NCBI RefSeq assembly: GCF_014204625.1
Contig: NZ_JACHLU010000011.1
Location: forward strand, 107,310 to 171,309
DNA: 64,000 nt
Source: Gillisella vitis
GTDB taxonomy: Bacteria; Pseudomonadota; Alphaproteobacteria; Rhizobiales; Rhizobiaceae
Direction: 5' to 3'
The notes beneath the pieces are model-generated. The model ran no database searches, was not told the origin of the DNA, and was given only the letters and a program-made list of their open reading frames with translations. The position numbers and the translations under genes were made by a program. Shown here in pieces: positions 47,303-57,163 of this stretch. Within the stretch, counting starts at the first letter, position 1; every line of letters starts with the position of its first letter.

Positions 47303-47634
47303 TATAGTTGCCTTTCATGTAACCAAAAGAATCGATCCGAAGGATCTGTTTCCGTCAGAAAGCCGCCTCGTTCGAGAACCGAAAGCAGACCACCACTGGC
47401 CGGCCGCTGAAGCGTGAAATCTTTCCCGTCTGTTTGTGCAAGCATCCTTGCGGATTCCATCAACTGCACAAAACTGAGATCACACTCGGCATCATCCGGC
47501 ACATCAACAATCAGGCTGCCGGTTGCGGAAAATCCGGCAAGAATAACGTCTTTGGTGGCCTCAACGGTGCGAATGGTCAGTGGGGAAGACAGTGTAACAG
47601 TCTGTGAAGTCGCGGACGGCAATGTCATGATCAT
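47302..47634 (-). CDS. Small STAS-domain protein (CheS-like position)
   Basis: 110 residues. A STAS/anti-sigma-antagonist-type fold is suggested by LTIRTVEATKDVILAG, VDVPDDAECDLSFVQLMESARM and LQRPASGGLLSVLERGGF; the usual phosphorylatable Ser/Thr of SpoIIAA is not obvious. In Sinorhizobium meliloti the gene just before cheY1-cheA encodes CheS, a STAS protein that binds CheA and speeds CheY1 dephosphorylation; position and size fit. Start at 47634 overlaps the HD-GYP stop (ATGA). Confidence 0.75.
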   Translation of the reverse strand: MIMTLPSATSQTVTLSSPLTIRTVEATKDVILAGFSATGSLIVDVPDDAECDLSFVQLMESARMLAQTDGKDFTLQRPASGGLLSVLERGGFLTETDPSDRFFWLHERQL

Positions 47635-48773
47635 CCTCTCCCTGCGAACTGAGGGTGTGGTGCGGACCCCTGATCCGGCGACTGGGCCGGAGCAAGATCC
47701 GAAGCAACAGATTGAGTGGCGGCAAGTCTCAGCTTCACAGCTGGCTCTGCATGGGTTGCCATGATCGTGACTATCTGGGGCCACTGGCGCTCAAAAGCGT
47801 CCACACAGGCCGGATCAAAATGATGGCCCTTTTCACGGAAAATATGAACGAGAGCATCCTGTGGAGACCATGCAGGCTTGTAGGATCTGGGTGAGCACAG
47901 CGCGTCAAACACATCGGCCAAAGCAACAATGCGCGCCTCAATCGGAATAGCCTCGCCCGACAGGCCTTTCGGATAGCCGCTGCCATCCCATTTTTCGTGA
48001 TGCCCGCCCGCAATGCGCTCAGCCACCAGCAAAAGGCGCGATGTGCCATTTTCAAGGATTTTCACGCCAATTTCGACATGCTGGCGCATAATATCACGCT
48101 CAGTCAGCGTCAGATGCCCGGGCTTGGACAGGATTTCGTCAGGAATGCCAATCTTGCCAATATCGTGCAATGGGGCCGCCAGATAAATCTGGCGGCAAAA
48201 ATCAGGATCAAGCTGCAAATCCTGCGCGATTAACAAGGCGATCTGAGCCACGCGCGACACATGATCTCCGGTCGCACCGTCACGATATTCAATTGCCCTC
48301 GCCAGACGCCAGATAATCTCTTCTTCGCTGGCGACAAGCTCAATCGATTTGGCATTGACATCGGCCACCAGCCCCTCTGCGCGTACGGCCAGATCCAAAT
48401 GGGCACGGCGCAGATTCAGCAGGTTTTTGACACGCGCTTTCAGCTCGATCATGTCCACCGGCTTTTGCAGAAAGTCTGTCGCGCCAGCTTCAATCGCTTT
48501 CATTTTCAGGAGTTTTTCGGTCTCGGATGTGATCATCACCACAGGAACAAGATCATAGGAAGGCATCGCCCTTAGGGCACGGATGACATCAAGACCTGTC
48601 AGTTTGGGCATGGTGTAATCCACCAGCACCAGATCAAACTGTGTGTGTGCACAGGCAGAAACCGCAATCTCGGGATCTTCAAAGGTGTCCACCCGTACAC
48701 CTGCGAGTTGTTCCAGTTCACAACGCAGCGCCAGAAGCACAGAACGGCTGTCGTCTATCAGAACAACATTCAA
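47631..48773 (-). CDS. Response regulator with HD-GYP (cyclic di-GMP phosphodiesterase) domain
   Basis: 380 residues. REC domain with D7/D8, phospho-Asp52 (LVLVDYTMPKLTG) and Lys in FLQKPVD; short coiled linker about 120-155; full HD-GYP domain about 160-345: H in GDHVSRVAQ, HD in AAPLHDIGKIGIPDE, GGHHEKWDGSGYPKGLSG and LADVFDALCSPR. Active-site residues appear intact, so c-di-GMP hydrolysis is expected. TTG start (GGAG upstream; no in-frame ATG nearby). First gene of the che operon. Confidence 0.92.
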   Translation of the reverse strand: MNVVLIDDSRSVLLALRCELEQLAGVRVDTFEDPEIAVSACAHTQFDLVLVDYTMPKLTGLDVIRALRAMPSYDLVPVVMITSETEKLLKMKAIEAGATDFLQKPVDMIELKARVKNLLNLRRAHLDLAVRAEGLVADVNAKSIELVASEEEIIWRLARAIEYRDGATGDHVSRVAQIALLIAQDLQLDPDFCRQIYLAAPLHDIGKIGIPDEILSKPGHLTLTERDIMRQHVEIGVKILENGTSRLLLVAERIAGGHHEKWDGSGYPKGLSGEAIPIEARIVALADVFDALCSPRSYKPAWSPQDALVHIFREKGHHFDPACVDAFERQWPQIVTIMATHAEPAVKLRLAATQSVASDLAPAQSPDQGSAPHPQFAGRG

Positions 48774-49213
48774 GGTCTCGCTCCATCATTCAGGTGCAGG
48801 CAGCTTGCTACGCAATCAAGCAGCCAAACAAAAGCGTCAGCAGCGTTGAAACTGCATTGGTATTCTATTAAAATTTTGTGAATCCATTCCGCATCATGCG
48901 GAGGTAACTTTCGGAACGCAAGATGTACAAAAATACTATCTTCTTCTGCGTTTATATTCGTCCGAACCTGTTAAAATAAAACTAACATGGAGACAAAGTT
49001 ACAGCATTTAATGCATTATTGCTAATGAAAGTGCGTCATATTTTACATGGACGTGTTAATGTGGCGCATATTTATCAATGTTTTACGAAGGACAAGAGCC
49101 AGACGAGGGCGTATATTCTGACGTTCCCAAATCAGGAGATGACGTGGATCACCCTACAGTAACGTAAATATAAATCTGATTCATGATTGTGTACTTGCCA
49201 GATACAAAAACGG
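48774..49213. other. 440-base gap upstream of the che operon
   Basis: AT-rich and should contain the che promoter. A small hairpin CCGCATCATGCGG lies near 48888-48902. No gene or known regulatory motif recognised. Confidence 0.45.
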
Positions 49214-50449
49214 TCAAATTGCCGCAACCGCCACGGGATCCGTATCGCTTAACCAATGCAGCACAGAGCGACCCGCCGCCCGGCCCGTCGCCAGACAGGC
49301 TGTGAGAAGATAGCCTCCGGTTGGTGCTTCCCAGTCCAGCATTTCGCCAGCCACAAACAGGCCGGGGTGCCGGGATAGCATATAATCAGCGTCAACATCG
49401 CTCCATGCGACACCACCAGCGGATGAAATCACTTCTGCAATCGGTCTTGGATTGACCAGCGGCACGGCAAGAGATTTGATATGGGCTGCGAGCGTATTCA
49501 CATCAAGCGTTGCAATCTGTGGCACAATTTCGCGCAGTAATGCCACTTTCACGCCATCCAGATGCGCAGCCTTGCGAAGGCGCGTCGAAAAACTGGCCTT
49601 TGGGGGCTGTCTTGCAAGGTCAGAGGCAAGGCTTTCCTGCGATTTTGCCGGGGCGAGGTCCAGAACCAGATCGGCCTTGCCCTCTCGTAACAAAGCATCA
49701 CGCAGCGCGCTTGAATGGGCATAAATCAGGCTGCCTTCAACCCCATGGCGAGAAATGACAAACTCTCCCTGCGTGGTGCCTGTTGCAGAGGTAACCGTTA
49801 CGGATTTCACCGGCTGCCCGGCAAAACGGCTTTGAAACAGTTCTGACCACGCAACATCAAAGCCGCAATTGGCCGGGCGAAAATCATTGACAGCAACGCC
49901 CTGGCGTTTGAGCCACGGCACCCATTGCCCATCAGACCCAAGCCGGGGCCAGCTTGCACCGCCCAAGGCCAGAATCGTGGCATCTGGCTGAATGATGACG
50001 TCACCCTCGGGCGTTTCCAGCCTGTAGCCACCTTGCGCAAAGCCCGTCCAGCGGTGGCGTGTTCGAATCGTCACGCCGCGGGCTTCGAGGTGGCGAATAA
50101 AAGCCCGCAGCAAGGGGGATGCCTTCATCACGGTGGGAAAAACCCGACCGGAACTGCCCACAAAGGTCTCGGTGCCAAGACTTTGCGCCCAATTGCGCAC
50201 ATCTTGCGGGGTAAAAGCATCCAGAGCCGCTCTCAGGCGCGGATTGGCCGCGCCAAACCGGCTGACAAAGCGCTCATAGGGTTCTGAATGGGTGATGTTG
50301 AGGCCGGATTTTCCGGCCAGTAGAAATTTTCGCCCAAGGGTCGGCATCGCCTCATAGACGGTGACACGGTGGCCGTGGCCCGACAGAACATCTGCCGCCA
50401 TAAGCCCGGCTGGACCGCCGCCGATGATGGCAATGCTCTTCTCAGTCAT
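49214..50449 (-). CDS. HI0933-like flavoprotein (TIGR03862 type)
   Basis: 411 residues. FAD-binding GxGxxG-type start SIAIIGGGPAGLMAADVLSG, then GRKFLLAGKSGLNITHSEP (family hallmark), ALGGASWPRLGSDG, and C-terminal LFVAGEMLDWEAPTGGYLL. Uncharacterised oxidoreductase family, cytoplasmic. Ends 440 bases before the che operon and starts 12 bases after the putA stop, so it may be co-transcribed with putA. Confidence 0.92.
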   Translation of the reverse strand: MTEKSIAIIGGGPAGLMAADVLSGHGHRVTVYEAMPTLGRKFLLAGKSGLNITHSEPYERFVSRFGAANPRLRAALDAFTPQDVRNWAQSLGTETFVGSSGRVFPTVMKASPLLRAFIRHLEARGVTIRTRHRWTGFAQGGYRLETPEGDVIIQPDATILALGGASWPRLGSDGQWVPWLKRQGVAVNDFRPANCGFDVAWSELFQSRFAGQPVKSVTVTSATGTTQGEFVISRHGVEGSLIYAHSSALRDALLREGKADLVLDLAPAKSQESLASDLARQPPKASFSTRLRKAAHLDGVKVALLREIVPQIATLDVNTLAAHIKSLAVPLVNPRPIAEVISSAGGVAWSDVDADYMLSRHPGLFVAGEMLDWEAPTGGYLLTACLATGRAAGRSVLHWLSDTDPVAVAAI

Positions 50450-50461
50450 ACGTGTCCTTCA

Positions 50462-53400
50462 TTATCCAATGGCCATCAAACTGGCATTGCCACCCGCCGC
50501 TGCCGTGTTGGTCGAAATCGACACTTCTTCAACCAGCCAGTCGAGGCAATAGGGATGCGCATCACCTGCCAGCGCGCCGCTTGATGCCGCCTGCACCAGT
50601 AGCAGCGGGCCGGGCCGCGCCGCAATGGTTTTGTTGAGAGCAATCAGCTCATCGCCCTCGCCTTCCAGCAAGGCACCAGCAAGATCACTTCCTTGCCAAT
50701 CCCTTGAAGCAACGACATGCAACCGGTCCTTGACGCTCTGCGGCAGGCTTTGCAGCACGGGTTCCAGCGTGCTCGCCGCATCCACCAGCGCCGAATTGCC
50801 GGTCGCCAATATGCTGGCCAGTTGCCGATACAGGCCATGGAGCGTTTTGGGCACCATTAAAATGCATCCACGCGGATGCAACAGGTAAAGATTGCGCTCG
50901 CCGACCGGGCCGGGCATTTCCTGCGTCTGTCCAAGCCGTGATACCTCGGCCAGTCGCTTTGCAGCCTGCGCCTGCGTGCTCTCGCCCCGCGCATCCAGCC
51001 AGTTGGCAAAGTCCAGTAGAGCCGGATCGGCAGGTGCAGCATTGTTGTGCAACGCAGTGGAAGCCTTTTGGACCAGGCGGCCCAGATAGAGAGGGCCGCC
51101 GGCCTTGGGCCCGGTGCCGGACAGGCCGCGTCCGCCAAAGGGCTGCACGCCAACGACGGCACCAATCACATTGCGATTGATGTAAAGATTGCCTGCCTTG
51201 ATGCGCGATGTCACCTGCGCAATGGTTTCATCCAGCCGTGTGTGCAGGCCAAAGGTCAGGCCATAGCCGGTGCTGTTGATCTGGTCGATCAGCTGTTCCA
51301 TATCCGTGCGCCGAAAGCGCAGCACATGCAGAACCGGACCAAAAACTTCGCGGCTTAACTCCGATAGATGATCGATCTCGATGATGGTTGGGGCCACAAA
51401 TGTGCCATACCCGGTTCCCGTCTGTGCGCCAATCTGTTCGACCTTTTTGCCCTTGGCGCGCATGGCCTCAATATGATCATCAATGGTTTGCCTGGCATCC
51501 GCAGAAATCACCGGGCCAATATCGGTTGCGAGCTGATCGGTACGGCCAAGGCTCAATTGATGCAAAGCACCTTTCAGCATGGTCAGGGTGCGATCCGCCA
51601 CATCGTCCTGCAAGCACAGCACACGGAGCGCCGAACACCGCTGCCCGGCACTGTCAAAGGCCGAAGCAGTCACATCAGCCACCACCTGCTCAGTCAAGGC
51701 GGATGAATCGACAATCATGGCATTTTGGCCGCCAGTTTCGGCAATCAGCGGAATCGGCTTGCCATTGGGCAGCAAACGGTCTGCCAGCTCCTTCTGGATC
51801 AGCTTGGCCACTTCAGTCGAGCCGGTAAACATCACACCGGCAACCTCAGGCGCAGACACCAGTGCCGCACCAATGCGGCCATCGCCGGGCAAGAACTGAA
51901 GGGCCGCAAGGGGCACGCCCGCCTCGTGCAAGATACGAACGGCCTGGGCGGCAATCAGCGGCGTTTCTTCGGCGGGCTTGGCCAGCACCGGATTGCCTGT
52001 CACCAGAGCCGCAGCAATCTGGCCCGTAAAAATTGCCAGTGGAAAATTCCACGGACTGATACAGACAACAGGGCCAAGTGGCACCTGCTCCAAGGCAATC
52101 GTTTCGCGGGCCTGATCAGCATAATAGCGCAGAAAATCAATCGCTTCTCGCACTTCTGCTATGGCATTGGGCGCGGATTTTCCGGCCTCGCGCATCAACA
52201 GCCCAAGCAACACCGGCAATTGGGCCTGCATGGCCTCTGCCGCCCGCTCCAGAGCGGCGGCCCGCTCCTCTGGCGGCGTCAGCGCCCAGTCTTTTGCCTG
52301 CATGGCGGCAGCAGAAACGGCCTCACGGGCCTCATCCACCGTTACCTCAAGCACCATGCCCACGGTATCACGGTGGTCGCCGGGATTGAGAACCGGCTGA
52401 TGCGAGCCGATGGTGGCGGGCTTGATGAGCTGTGGCTTTGCCTCCCAGGGCGTTGTTGCCGTCGATTTTAAGGTTTCCCCCAGCGCTTGCAGCACGGCTT
52501 CGTTGGACAGGTCCAATCCGGCAGAATTTTTACGCCCCCCCAAAATGTCACAGGGCAGCGCAATCTTGTCATGTCTCGCACCCGGCACCGCCATTGCCCG
52601 AACAATGTCGGTGGGATCAGCAATCAGCGCCTCAATCGAGATGTTGGGATCGGCAATCCGGTTGACGAAGGAGGAATTGGCCCCGTTTTCCAAAAGGCGG
52701 CGCACCAGATAGGCCAAAAGCGTTTCATGGGTGCCAACCGGCGCATAAATCCGACAAGGGCGATTGAGATTGCCAGCCCCCACCACGTCATCATAGAGCG
52801 GCTCGCCCATGCCATGCAGGCATTGGAATTCGTAAGAGCCGATTTGGAAATCAGGCCCTGCCAGATGATAGATTGTCGCCAGTGTCTGGGCATTGTGGGT
52901 GGCAAATTGCGGGAAAATCACATCGCGGGCAGCCAGCAGCTTTTGAGCGCAGGCAATGTAGGAAACATCGGTGTGAATCTTGCGGGTAAACACCGGAAAA
53001 TCTTCCAGCCCGTCCACCTGCGCCCGTTTGATTTCCGCGTCCCAATAGGCCCCTTTGACCAGACGCACCATGATGCGGCGCTGTGATCGGCGGGCAAGGT
53101 CAATGATAAAATCCAGCACAAAGGGGCAGCGCTTGCCATAGGCCTGCACCACAAAGCCCATGCCATTCCAGCCAGCCAGCGCCGGATCAAGGCAAAGCTC
53201 TTCCAGCAGATCCAGCGATAATTCCAGCCGGTCGGCTTCCTCTGCATCAATATTGAGGCCAATATCATACTGCTTGGCCAGTACGGCCAGTTGCTTCACC
53301 TTCGGCAACAGCTCGCCCATCACCCGAGCGGTTTTGGCGCGGCTGTAGCGCGGATGCAGTGCCGACAGCTTGATGGAAATGCCCGGACCTTTGTAAATCC

Positions 53401-54169
53401 CGCGCCCGTTTGATGCCTTGCCAATCGCATGGATGGCGGTTTCATAATCACGATAATAGCGGGTGGCATCCGCCTCGGTGGTCGCGGCTTCACCCAGCAT
53501 ATCATAGGAATAGCCAAAGCCTTTGGCTTCCAGCCGCTGCGCCCGTTTCAGCGCCTCATCAATGGTTTCTCCGGTCACGAACTGCTCGCCCATCATCCGC
53601 ATGGCCATATCCACGCCCCGGCGAATCACCGGCTCGCCACAGCGGGCAATCAGCCGGGTCAGAGCGGTAGACAGGCTGCGATCATTGACCGTGGCGGTCA
53701 GTTTGCCCGTGACCACCAGCCCCCAGGTGGCCGCATTGACAAACAACGAGCGTCCACCACCCAGATGCGCTTTCCAGTCGCCGTCCGAAATCTTGTCACG
53801 GATCAGCGCATCACGGGTGGCGGCATCGGGAATGCGCAACAGGGCCTCCGCCAGACACATCAGCGCCACGCCCTCCTGACTGGACAGCGAATATTCATGC
53901 ACCAGACCTTCAACGCCCGTGCCCTTGTGCTTGGCCCGCAAGGCCGTAATCAACCGACGAGCCGTTTCAGCCGTTTGCTGTTTAAGCTGCTGTGGCAAAG
54001 TGGCGCCCTCAAGCAGGGCGCGTACACAGTCTCGTTCCGGTTGACGATAGGCAGCGGTAATGGCGTGGCGAAGCGGGCTTTGAGGCCGAATGGGCGGGAC
54101 AAAATCGGCAAAAACCGCAGCCTCAGGAGTTTCAGTCTCAAGCGTTTGGGTGAAATTTGCCTGTTGCAT
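50462..54169 (-). CDS. putA: Bifunctional proline dehydrogenase / pyrroline-5-carboxylate dehydrogenase
   Basis: Oxidises proline to glutamate in two steps. 1235 residues. Proline dehydrogenase about 180-480 (GPGISIKLSALHPRYSRAK, VRLVKGAYWDAEIKRAQ, FATHNAQT), P5C dehydrogenase about 560-1010 (FTGSTEVAKLIQKEL, catalytic Glu in IAETGGQNAMIVDSSAL, catalytic Cys in GQRCSALRVL), then a C-terminal domain. No N-terminal ribbon-helix-helix, so it does not regulate itself; the divergent Lrp-type gene does this in relatives. ATG 54169 used. Confidence 0.97.
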   Translation of the reverse strand: MQQANFTQTLETETPEAAVFADFVPPIRPQSPLRHAITAAYRQPERDCVRALLEGATLPQQLKQQTAETARRLITALRAKHKGTGVEGLVHEYSLSSQEGVALMCLAEALLRIPDAATRDALIRDKISDGDWKAHLGGGRSLFVNAATWGLVVTGKLTATVNDRSLSTALTRLIARCGEPVIRRGVDMAMRMMGEQFVTGETIDEALKRAQRLEAKGFGYSYDMLGEAATTEADATRYYRDYETAIHAIGKASNGRGIYKGPGISIKLSALHPRYSRAKTARVMGELLPKVKQLAVLAKQYDIGLNIDAEEADRLELSLDLLEELCLDPALAGWNGMGFVVQAYGKRCPFVLDFIIDLARRSQRRIMVRLVKGAYWDAEIKRAQVDGLEDFPVFTRKIHTDVSYIACAQKLLAARDVIFPQFATHNAQTLATIYHLAGPDFQIGSYEFQCLHGMGEPLYDDVVGAGNLNRPCRIYAPVGTHETLLAYLVRRLLENGANSSFVNRIADPNISIEALIADPTDIVRAMAVPGARHDKIALPCDILGGRKNSAGLDLSNEAVLQALGETLKSTATTPWEAKPQLIKPATIGSHQPVLNPGDHRDTVGMVLEVTVDEAREAVSAAAMQAKDWALTPPEERAAALERAAEAMQAQLPVLLGLLMREAGKSAPNAIAEVREAIDFLRYYADQARETIALEQVPLGPVVCISPWNFPLAIFTGQIAAALVTGNPVLAKPAEETPLIAAQAVRILHEAGVPLAALQFLPGDGRIGAALVSAPEVAGVMFTGSTEVAKLIQKELADRLLPNGKPIPLIAETGGQNAMIVDSSALTEQVVADVTASAFDSAGQRCSALRVLCLQDDVADRTLTMLKGALHQLSLGRTDQLATDIGPVISADARQTIDDHIEAMRAKGKKVEQIGAQTGTGYGTFVAPTIIEIDHLSELSREVFGPVLHVLRFRRTDMEQLIDQINSTGYGLTFGLHTRLDETIAQVTSRIKAGNLYINRNVIGAVVGVQPFGGRGLSGTGPKAGGPLYLGRLVQKASTALHNNAAPADPALLDFANWLDARGESTQAQAAKRLAEVSRLGQTQEMPGPVGERNLYLLHPRGCILMVPKTLHGLYRQLASILATGNSALVDAASTLEPVLQSLPQSVKDRLHVVASRDWQGSDLAGALLEGEGDELIALNKTIAARPGPLLLVQAASSGALAGDAHPYCLDWLVEEVSISTNTAAAGGNASLMAIG

Positions 54170-54297
54170 TTTGACGCCTCTGAACCGGGGGTTGCCTTTG
54201 TGCAAAACATATCATGGCGGACGCTTGAACATTGAACTTGAATGCGATGGCAATCTAGGTCATTTCTCTTAATATTAGCCATTCTTTAGGGAAAATA

Positions 54298-54768
54298 ATG
54301 AAAAAAACTGACATTTCTGGTGAATTGGATGTGTTCGATCTGAAAATTGTCGAGGCTTTATCGCAGGATGGCCGCATGTCGATCACCGACCTGTCGCAGC
54401 AGGTGGGACTGTCGAAAACGCCCTGTCAGGTGCGGCTGAAACGCCTGATGGATGAGGGCTATATTTTGGGTTTTCGCGCCGTGCTGGATGCGCGCAAATT
54501 TGGCCTCGACCATATTGCCTTTGCCGAGGTCAAACTCAGCGACACGCGCGAAACCGCCTTGAACGAGTTCAACACCGCCGTGCGCAAAATCCGCGAAGTG
54601 GAAGAATGCCACATGATCGCCGGTGCGTTTGATTACCTCTTGAAGGTGCGCACCAGCGATATTCGCCGCTATCGTCATGTTTTGGGAGAGAAGATTTCCA
54701 GCCTGCCGCATGTGTCGAGCACATCAACCTTTGTCGTGATGCAGGCTGTGAAAGAATATGGGCGTTAA
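54298..54768 (+). CDS. putR: Lrp/AsnC-type activator of putA (PutR)
   Basis: 156 residues. Winged helix-turn-helix (DLKIVEALSQDGRMSITDLS, VGLSKTPCQVRLKRLMDEG) then RAM/AsnC sensor domain (VEECHMIAGAFDYLLKVR). Divergent from putA with 128 bases between starts. In Agrobacterium PutR is the proline-responsive activator of putA; the shared gap should contain its sites. TAGGGAAAATA precedes the ATG. Confidence 0.93.
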   Translation: MKKTDISGELDVFDLKIVEALSQDGRMSITDLSQQVGLSKTPCQVRLKRLMDEGYILGFRAVLDARKFGLDHIAFAEVKLSDTRETALNEFNTAVRKIREVEECHMIAGAFDYLLKVRTSDIRRYRHVLGEKISSLPHVSSTSTFVVMQAVKEYGR

Positions 54769-54778
54769 ACAACGATAC

Positions 54779-54943
54779 TCAGTGAACGGTGTCCGGGCGC
54801 TGATAATTGTCATCCAGAATGTTCAGAACTTCACGCAGTGAACTCACCAGAACATCGGTCAGCGAATCAAGTTCCTGGCTCAACACCAGAGCCGCCAGAT
54901 TTGATTGGTCCATGTTCGGGTCGAGGTCGAAGTCGTCTGACAT
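54779..54943 (-). CDS. Small acidic hypothetical protein, 54 residues
   Basis: Starts MSDDFDLDPNMDQSNLAALV, continues LSQELDSLTDVLVSSLREVL and ends NYQRPDTVH. Good codon character and AGGA before the ATG. Probably one amphipathic helix. Convergent with putR, 10 bases between stops. No family recognised. Confidence 0.7.
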   Translation of the reverse strand: MSDDFDLDPNMDQSNLAALVLSQELDSLTDVLVSSLREVLNILDDNYQRPDTVH

Positions 54944-55212
54944 AAGTTGATCCTGTCTGTTTCCGGACTCATTCCGGCGTCTTTTTTACGTGCGCCCAAC
55001 GTCATCATGACGCGAAAAGACGCAGTAACATTCTCAAATTGCTTCACAAATCCAGCCGAATCATCGCACTGGAGCTGATAGAGCAAGCCTATGAACATTC
55101 GCTTGCGCGGAACTGGATCGGCGGTTGCGGGCAGGCGCTGGCCTGTTGCAAAAACACTGAAATGAGGGGAATGCACTCTTTGCATCCAGACCAAATCACG
55201 TCACAACACGCC

Positions 55213-55809
55213 ATGTTCACATTGCCCCGCCTACACAGCTATGATCAGGAGATCAAGAAGAGCCGCTTCCGCGCACTTGCCTGTCCGATTGCATCGGAAG
55301 ACGATGTCAAAGCGCTTTTGATGGAGCACAGCGACGCAAGCGCCAATCACAATTGCTGGGCATGGCGGCTGGGCCAGACGTATCGTTTCAACGATGATGG
55401 CGAACCTTCCGGCACCGCCGGAAAGCCTATTTTACAGGCGATTGATGGACAGCAGATCGATGGCGTTCTGGTGATTGTCACCCGCTGGTTTGGCGGCGTT
55501 TTGCTCGGCAGCGGTGGATTGATCCGGGCCTATGGCGGCACCGCTGCCCAATGTCTGCGCGAGGCCGAAAAGGTCGAAGTCATCCACCGCACGACGCGCG
55601 TGTTTCGGGTCGGATTTTCAGATCTGGCACTGGTCAAGGCAAGGCTTTCCAACATCGCCAATGCCCTCGTGAACGCCGAGAGTTTTACAGAAACCGGTGC
55701 CGATCTTACATGCGCCATCCCCGAAAATGACGCTGAAACGGTTGCGCAAATGCTGATCGACATCACCGCTGGACGCGTGCAATTGCTAAAAGACAATCAT
55801 GAGGTTTGA
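55213..55809 (+). CDS. IMPACT/YigZ family protein
   Basis: 198 residues. N-terminal EIKKSRFRALACPI, then the family signature FNDDGEPSGTAGKPILQAI and TRWFGGVLLGSGGLIRAYGG; C-terminal DUF1949-like part about 130-198. Function in bacteria unclear; related eukaryotic IMPACT acts in translational control. Start MFTLPRLHSYD chosen by family alignment; upstream in-frame ATGs exist (55171, 55162). Confidence 0.88.
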   Translation: MFTLPRLHSYDQEIKKSRFRALACPIASEDDVKALLMEHSDASANHNCWAWRLGQTYRFNDDGEPSGTAGKPILQAIDGQQIDGVLVIVTRWFGGVLLGSGGLIRAYGGTAAQCLREAEKVEVIHRTTRVFRVGFSDLALVKARLSNIANALVNAESFTETGADLTCAIPENDAETVAQMLIDITAGRVQLLKDNHEV

Positions 55810-55922
55810 GCCTTCTGTAACAGCTTCAAACCATTTGTGATCCTCACAACCGAGCAACGATCTTGCAAATTAAATCGATTTAAATGAAAAATCCCGCCCT
55901 TCGGCCATGGAGGAGATACACA

Positions 55923-57077
55923 ATGCTGGCACTGACATTTCCACGCGAGCGGGTGGCGGTTTCGCTTCTGTTTCTCATCAATGGTTTCATGATGGGCTCA
56001 TGGGCTCCGAAAATTCCGGGCTTTGCCGAAAAGCTGGTTTTGAGCGAAGCACAGCTGGGCTTGATGATTCTGGTCTTCGGCATTGGCTCTATTGTGTTCA
56101 TGCCCCTTGCCGGTGCGCAGATTGCAAAATTTGGCTCGCACCGGGTCAGCCTTGTGTCCAGCGCATTGTTTTTGCCAACCTTGCTGCTTCTCACGCTTGC
56201 GCCCAATGTCGCGTGGGCGGTGCCCGCCATTTTTCTGTTTGGCGGTCTCACCGGGGCCATGGACATTGCCATGAACGCCAATGCGGTAGAAACCGAGCGT
56301 TTTATGCGCCGCGCCATTACCTCGTCCTGCCATGCGTTCTGGAGCCTGGGCGGGCTGATCGGCGCAGGTCTGGGCGGCCCGCTGATTGCCACCTTCGGGC
56401 CTTTGGCGCAAAGCATTGTGGCCACAGCGCTGGCTCTGATACTGCTGATCTATGCATGGCCGCGCCTGCTGCAAGACAAGCCACACGCACAAGAGGGCCA
56501 CGCCAAAGCCAGCCTGCCGAAAAGCGCCTTGCCATGGCTTTTGGGCCTTGTTGCCCTGTTCAGCATGATCCCTGAGGGCAGTGTGCTGGATTGGGGTGCG
56601 CTCTATATGCGCAACGAGTTGGGAGCCAATATTGCCCTATCCGGCTATGCCTATGCCGCGTTTTCACTCACCATGTCCTGTATGCGCTTTGCGGGCGATG
56701 CGGTGCGCAATCATTTGGGAGCGGTCAAAACCCTTCAAATTTGCGCCATCATCGCCATCATCGGGCTGATCATTGCAGGATTTGCGCCCAATGCTCCGAT
56801 TGCCATTGCTGGCTTTGCCATCATGGGCATTGGCATTTCCAATCTGGTGCCCATTGCCTTTTCAGCTGCGGGCAATCTGCCCGGCATGGCTCCCGGTGTT
56901 GGCATTTCCGTGGTCAGCACCATGGGCTATTCCGGCATTCTGGTGGCTCCATCACTGATTGGCTTTGTAGCCGAGCACACATCGCTGGCTCTGGTGTTTC
57001 AGACATTTCCGGTGCTGATCATCGTGGTGTTGCTGCTGTCCAAACTGGTCCGCCATGCCGATCAATCTCACTCTTGA
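55923..57077 (+). CDS. MFS transporter (YbjJ-like)
   Basis: 384 residues with about 12 hydrophobic segments. Begins MLALTFPRERVAVSLLFLIN, GFMMGSWAPKIPGFAEKL, ending in a short basic tail KLVRHADQSHS. Typical of small MFS proteins annotated as sugar or drug porters; substrate unknown. Start 55923 follows GGAGGAG. 86 bases before ispG on the same strand. Confidence 0.87.
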   Translation: MLALTFPRERVAVSLLFLINGFMMGSWAPKIPGFAEKLVLSEAQLGLMILVFGIGSIVFMPLAGAQIAKFGSHRVSLVSSALFLPTLLLLTLAPNVAWAVPAIFLFGGLTGAMDIAMNANAVETERFMRRAITSSCHAFWSLGGLIGAGLGGPLIATFGPLAQSIVATALALILLIYAWPRLLQDKPHAQEGHAKASLPKSALPWLLGLVALFSMIPEGSVLDWGALYMRNELGANIALSGYAYAAFSLTMSCMRFAGDAVRNHLGAVKTLQICAIIAIIGLIIAGFAPNAPIAIAGFAIMGIGISNLVPIAFSAAGNLPGMAPGVGISVVSTMGYSGILVAPSLIGFVAEHTSLALVFQTFPVLIIVVLLLSKLVRHADQSHS

Positions 57078-57163
57078 AAAATGCAACCCTTGTCACGATG
57101 TTGACAAGCGAAGATGATTGATCCACCTGACAATCAAGATGACGAAGATGAATAGGTATCGCC

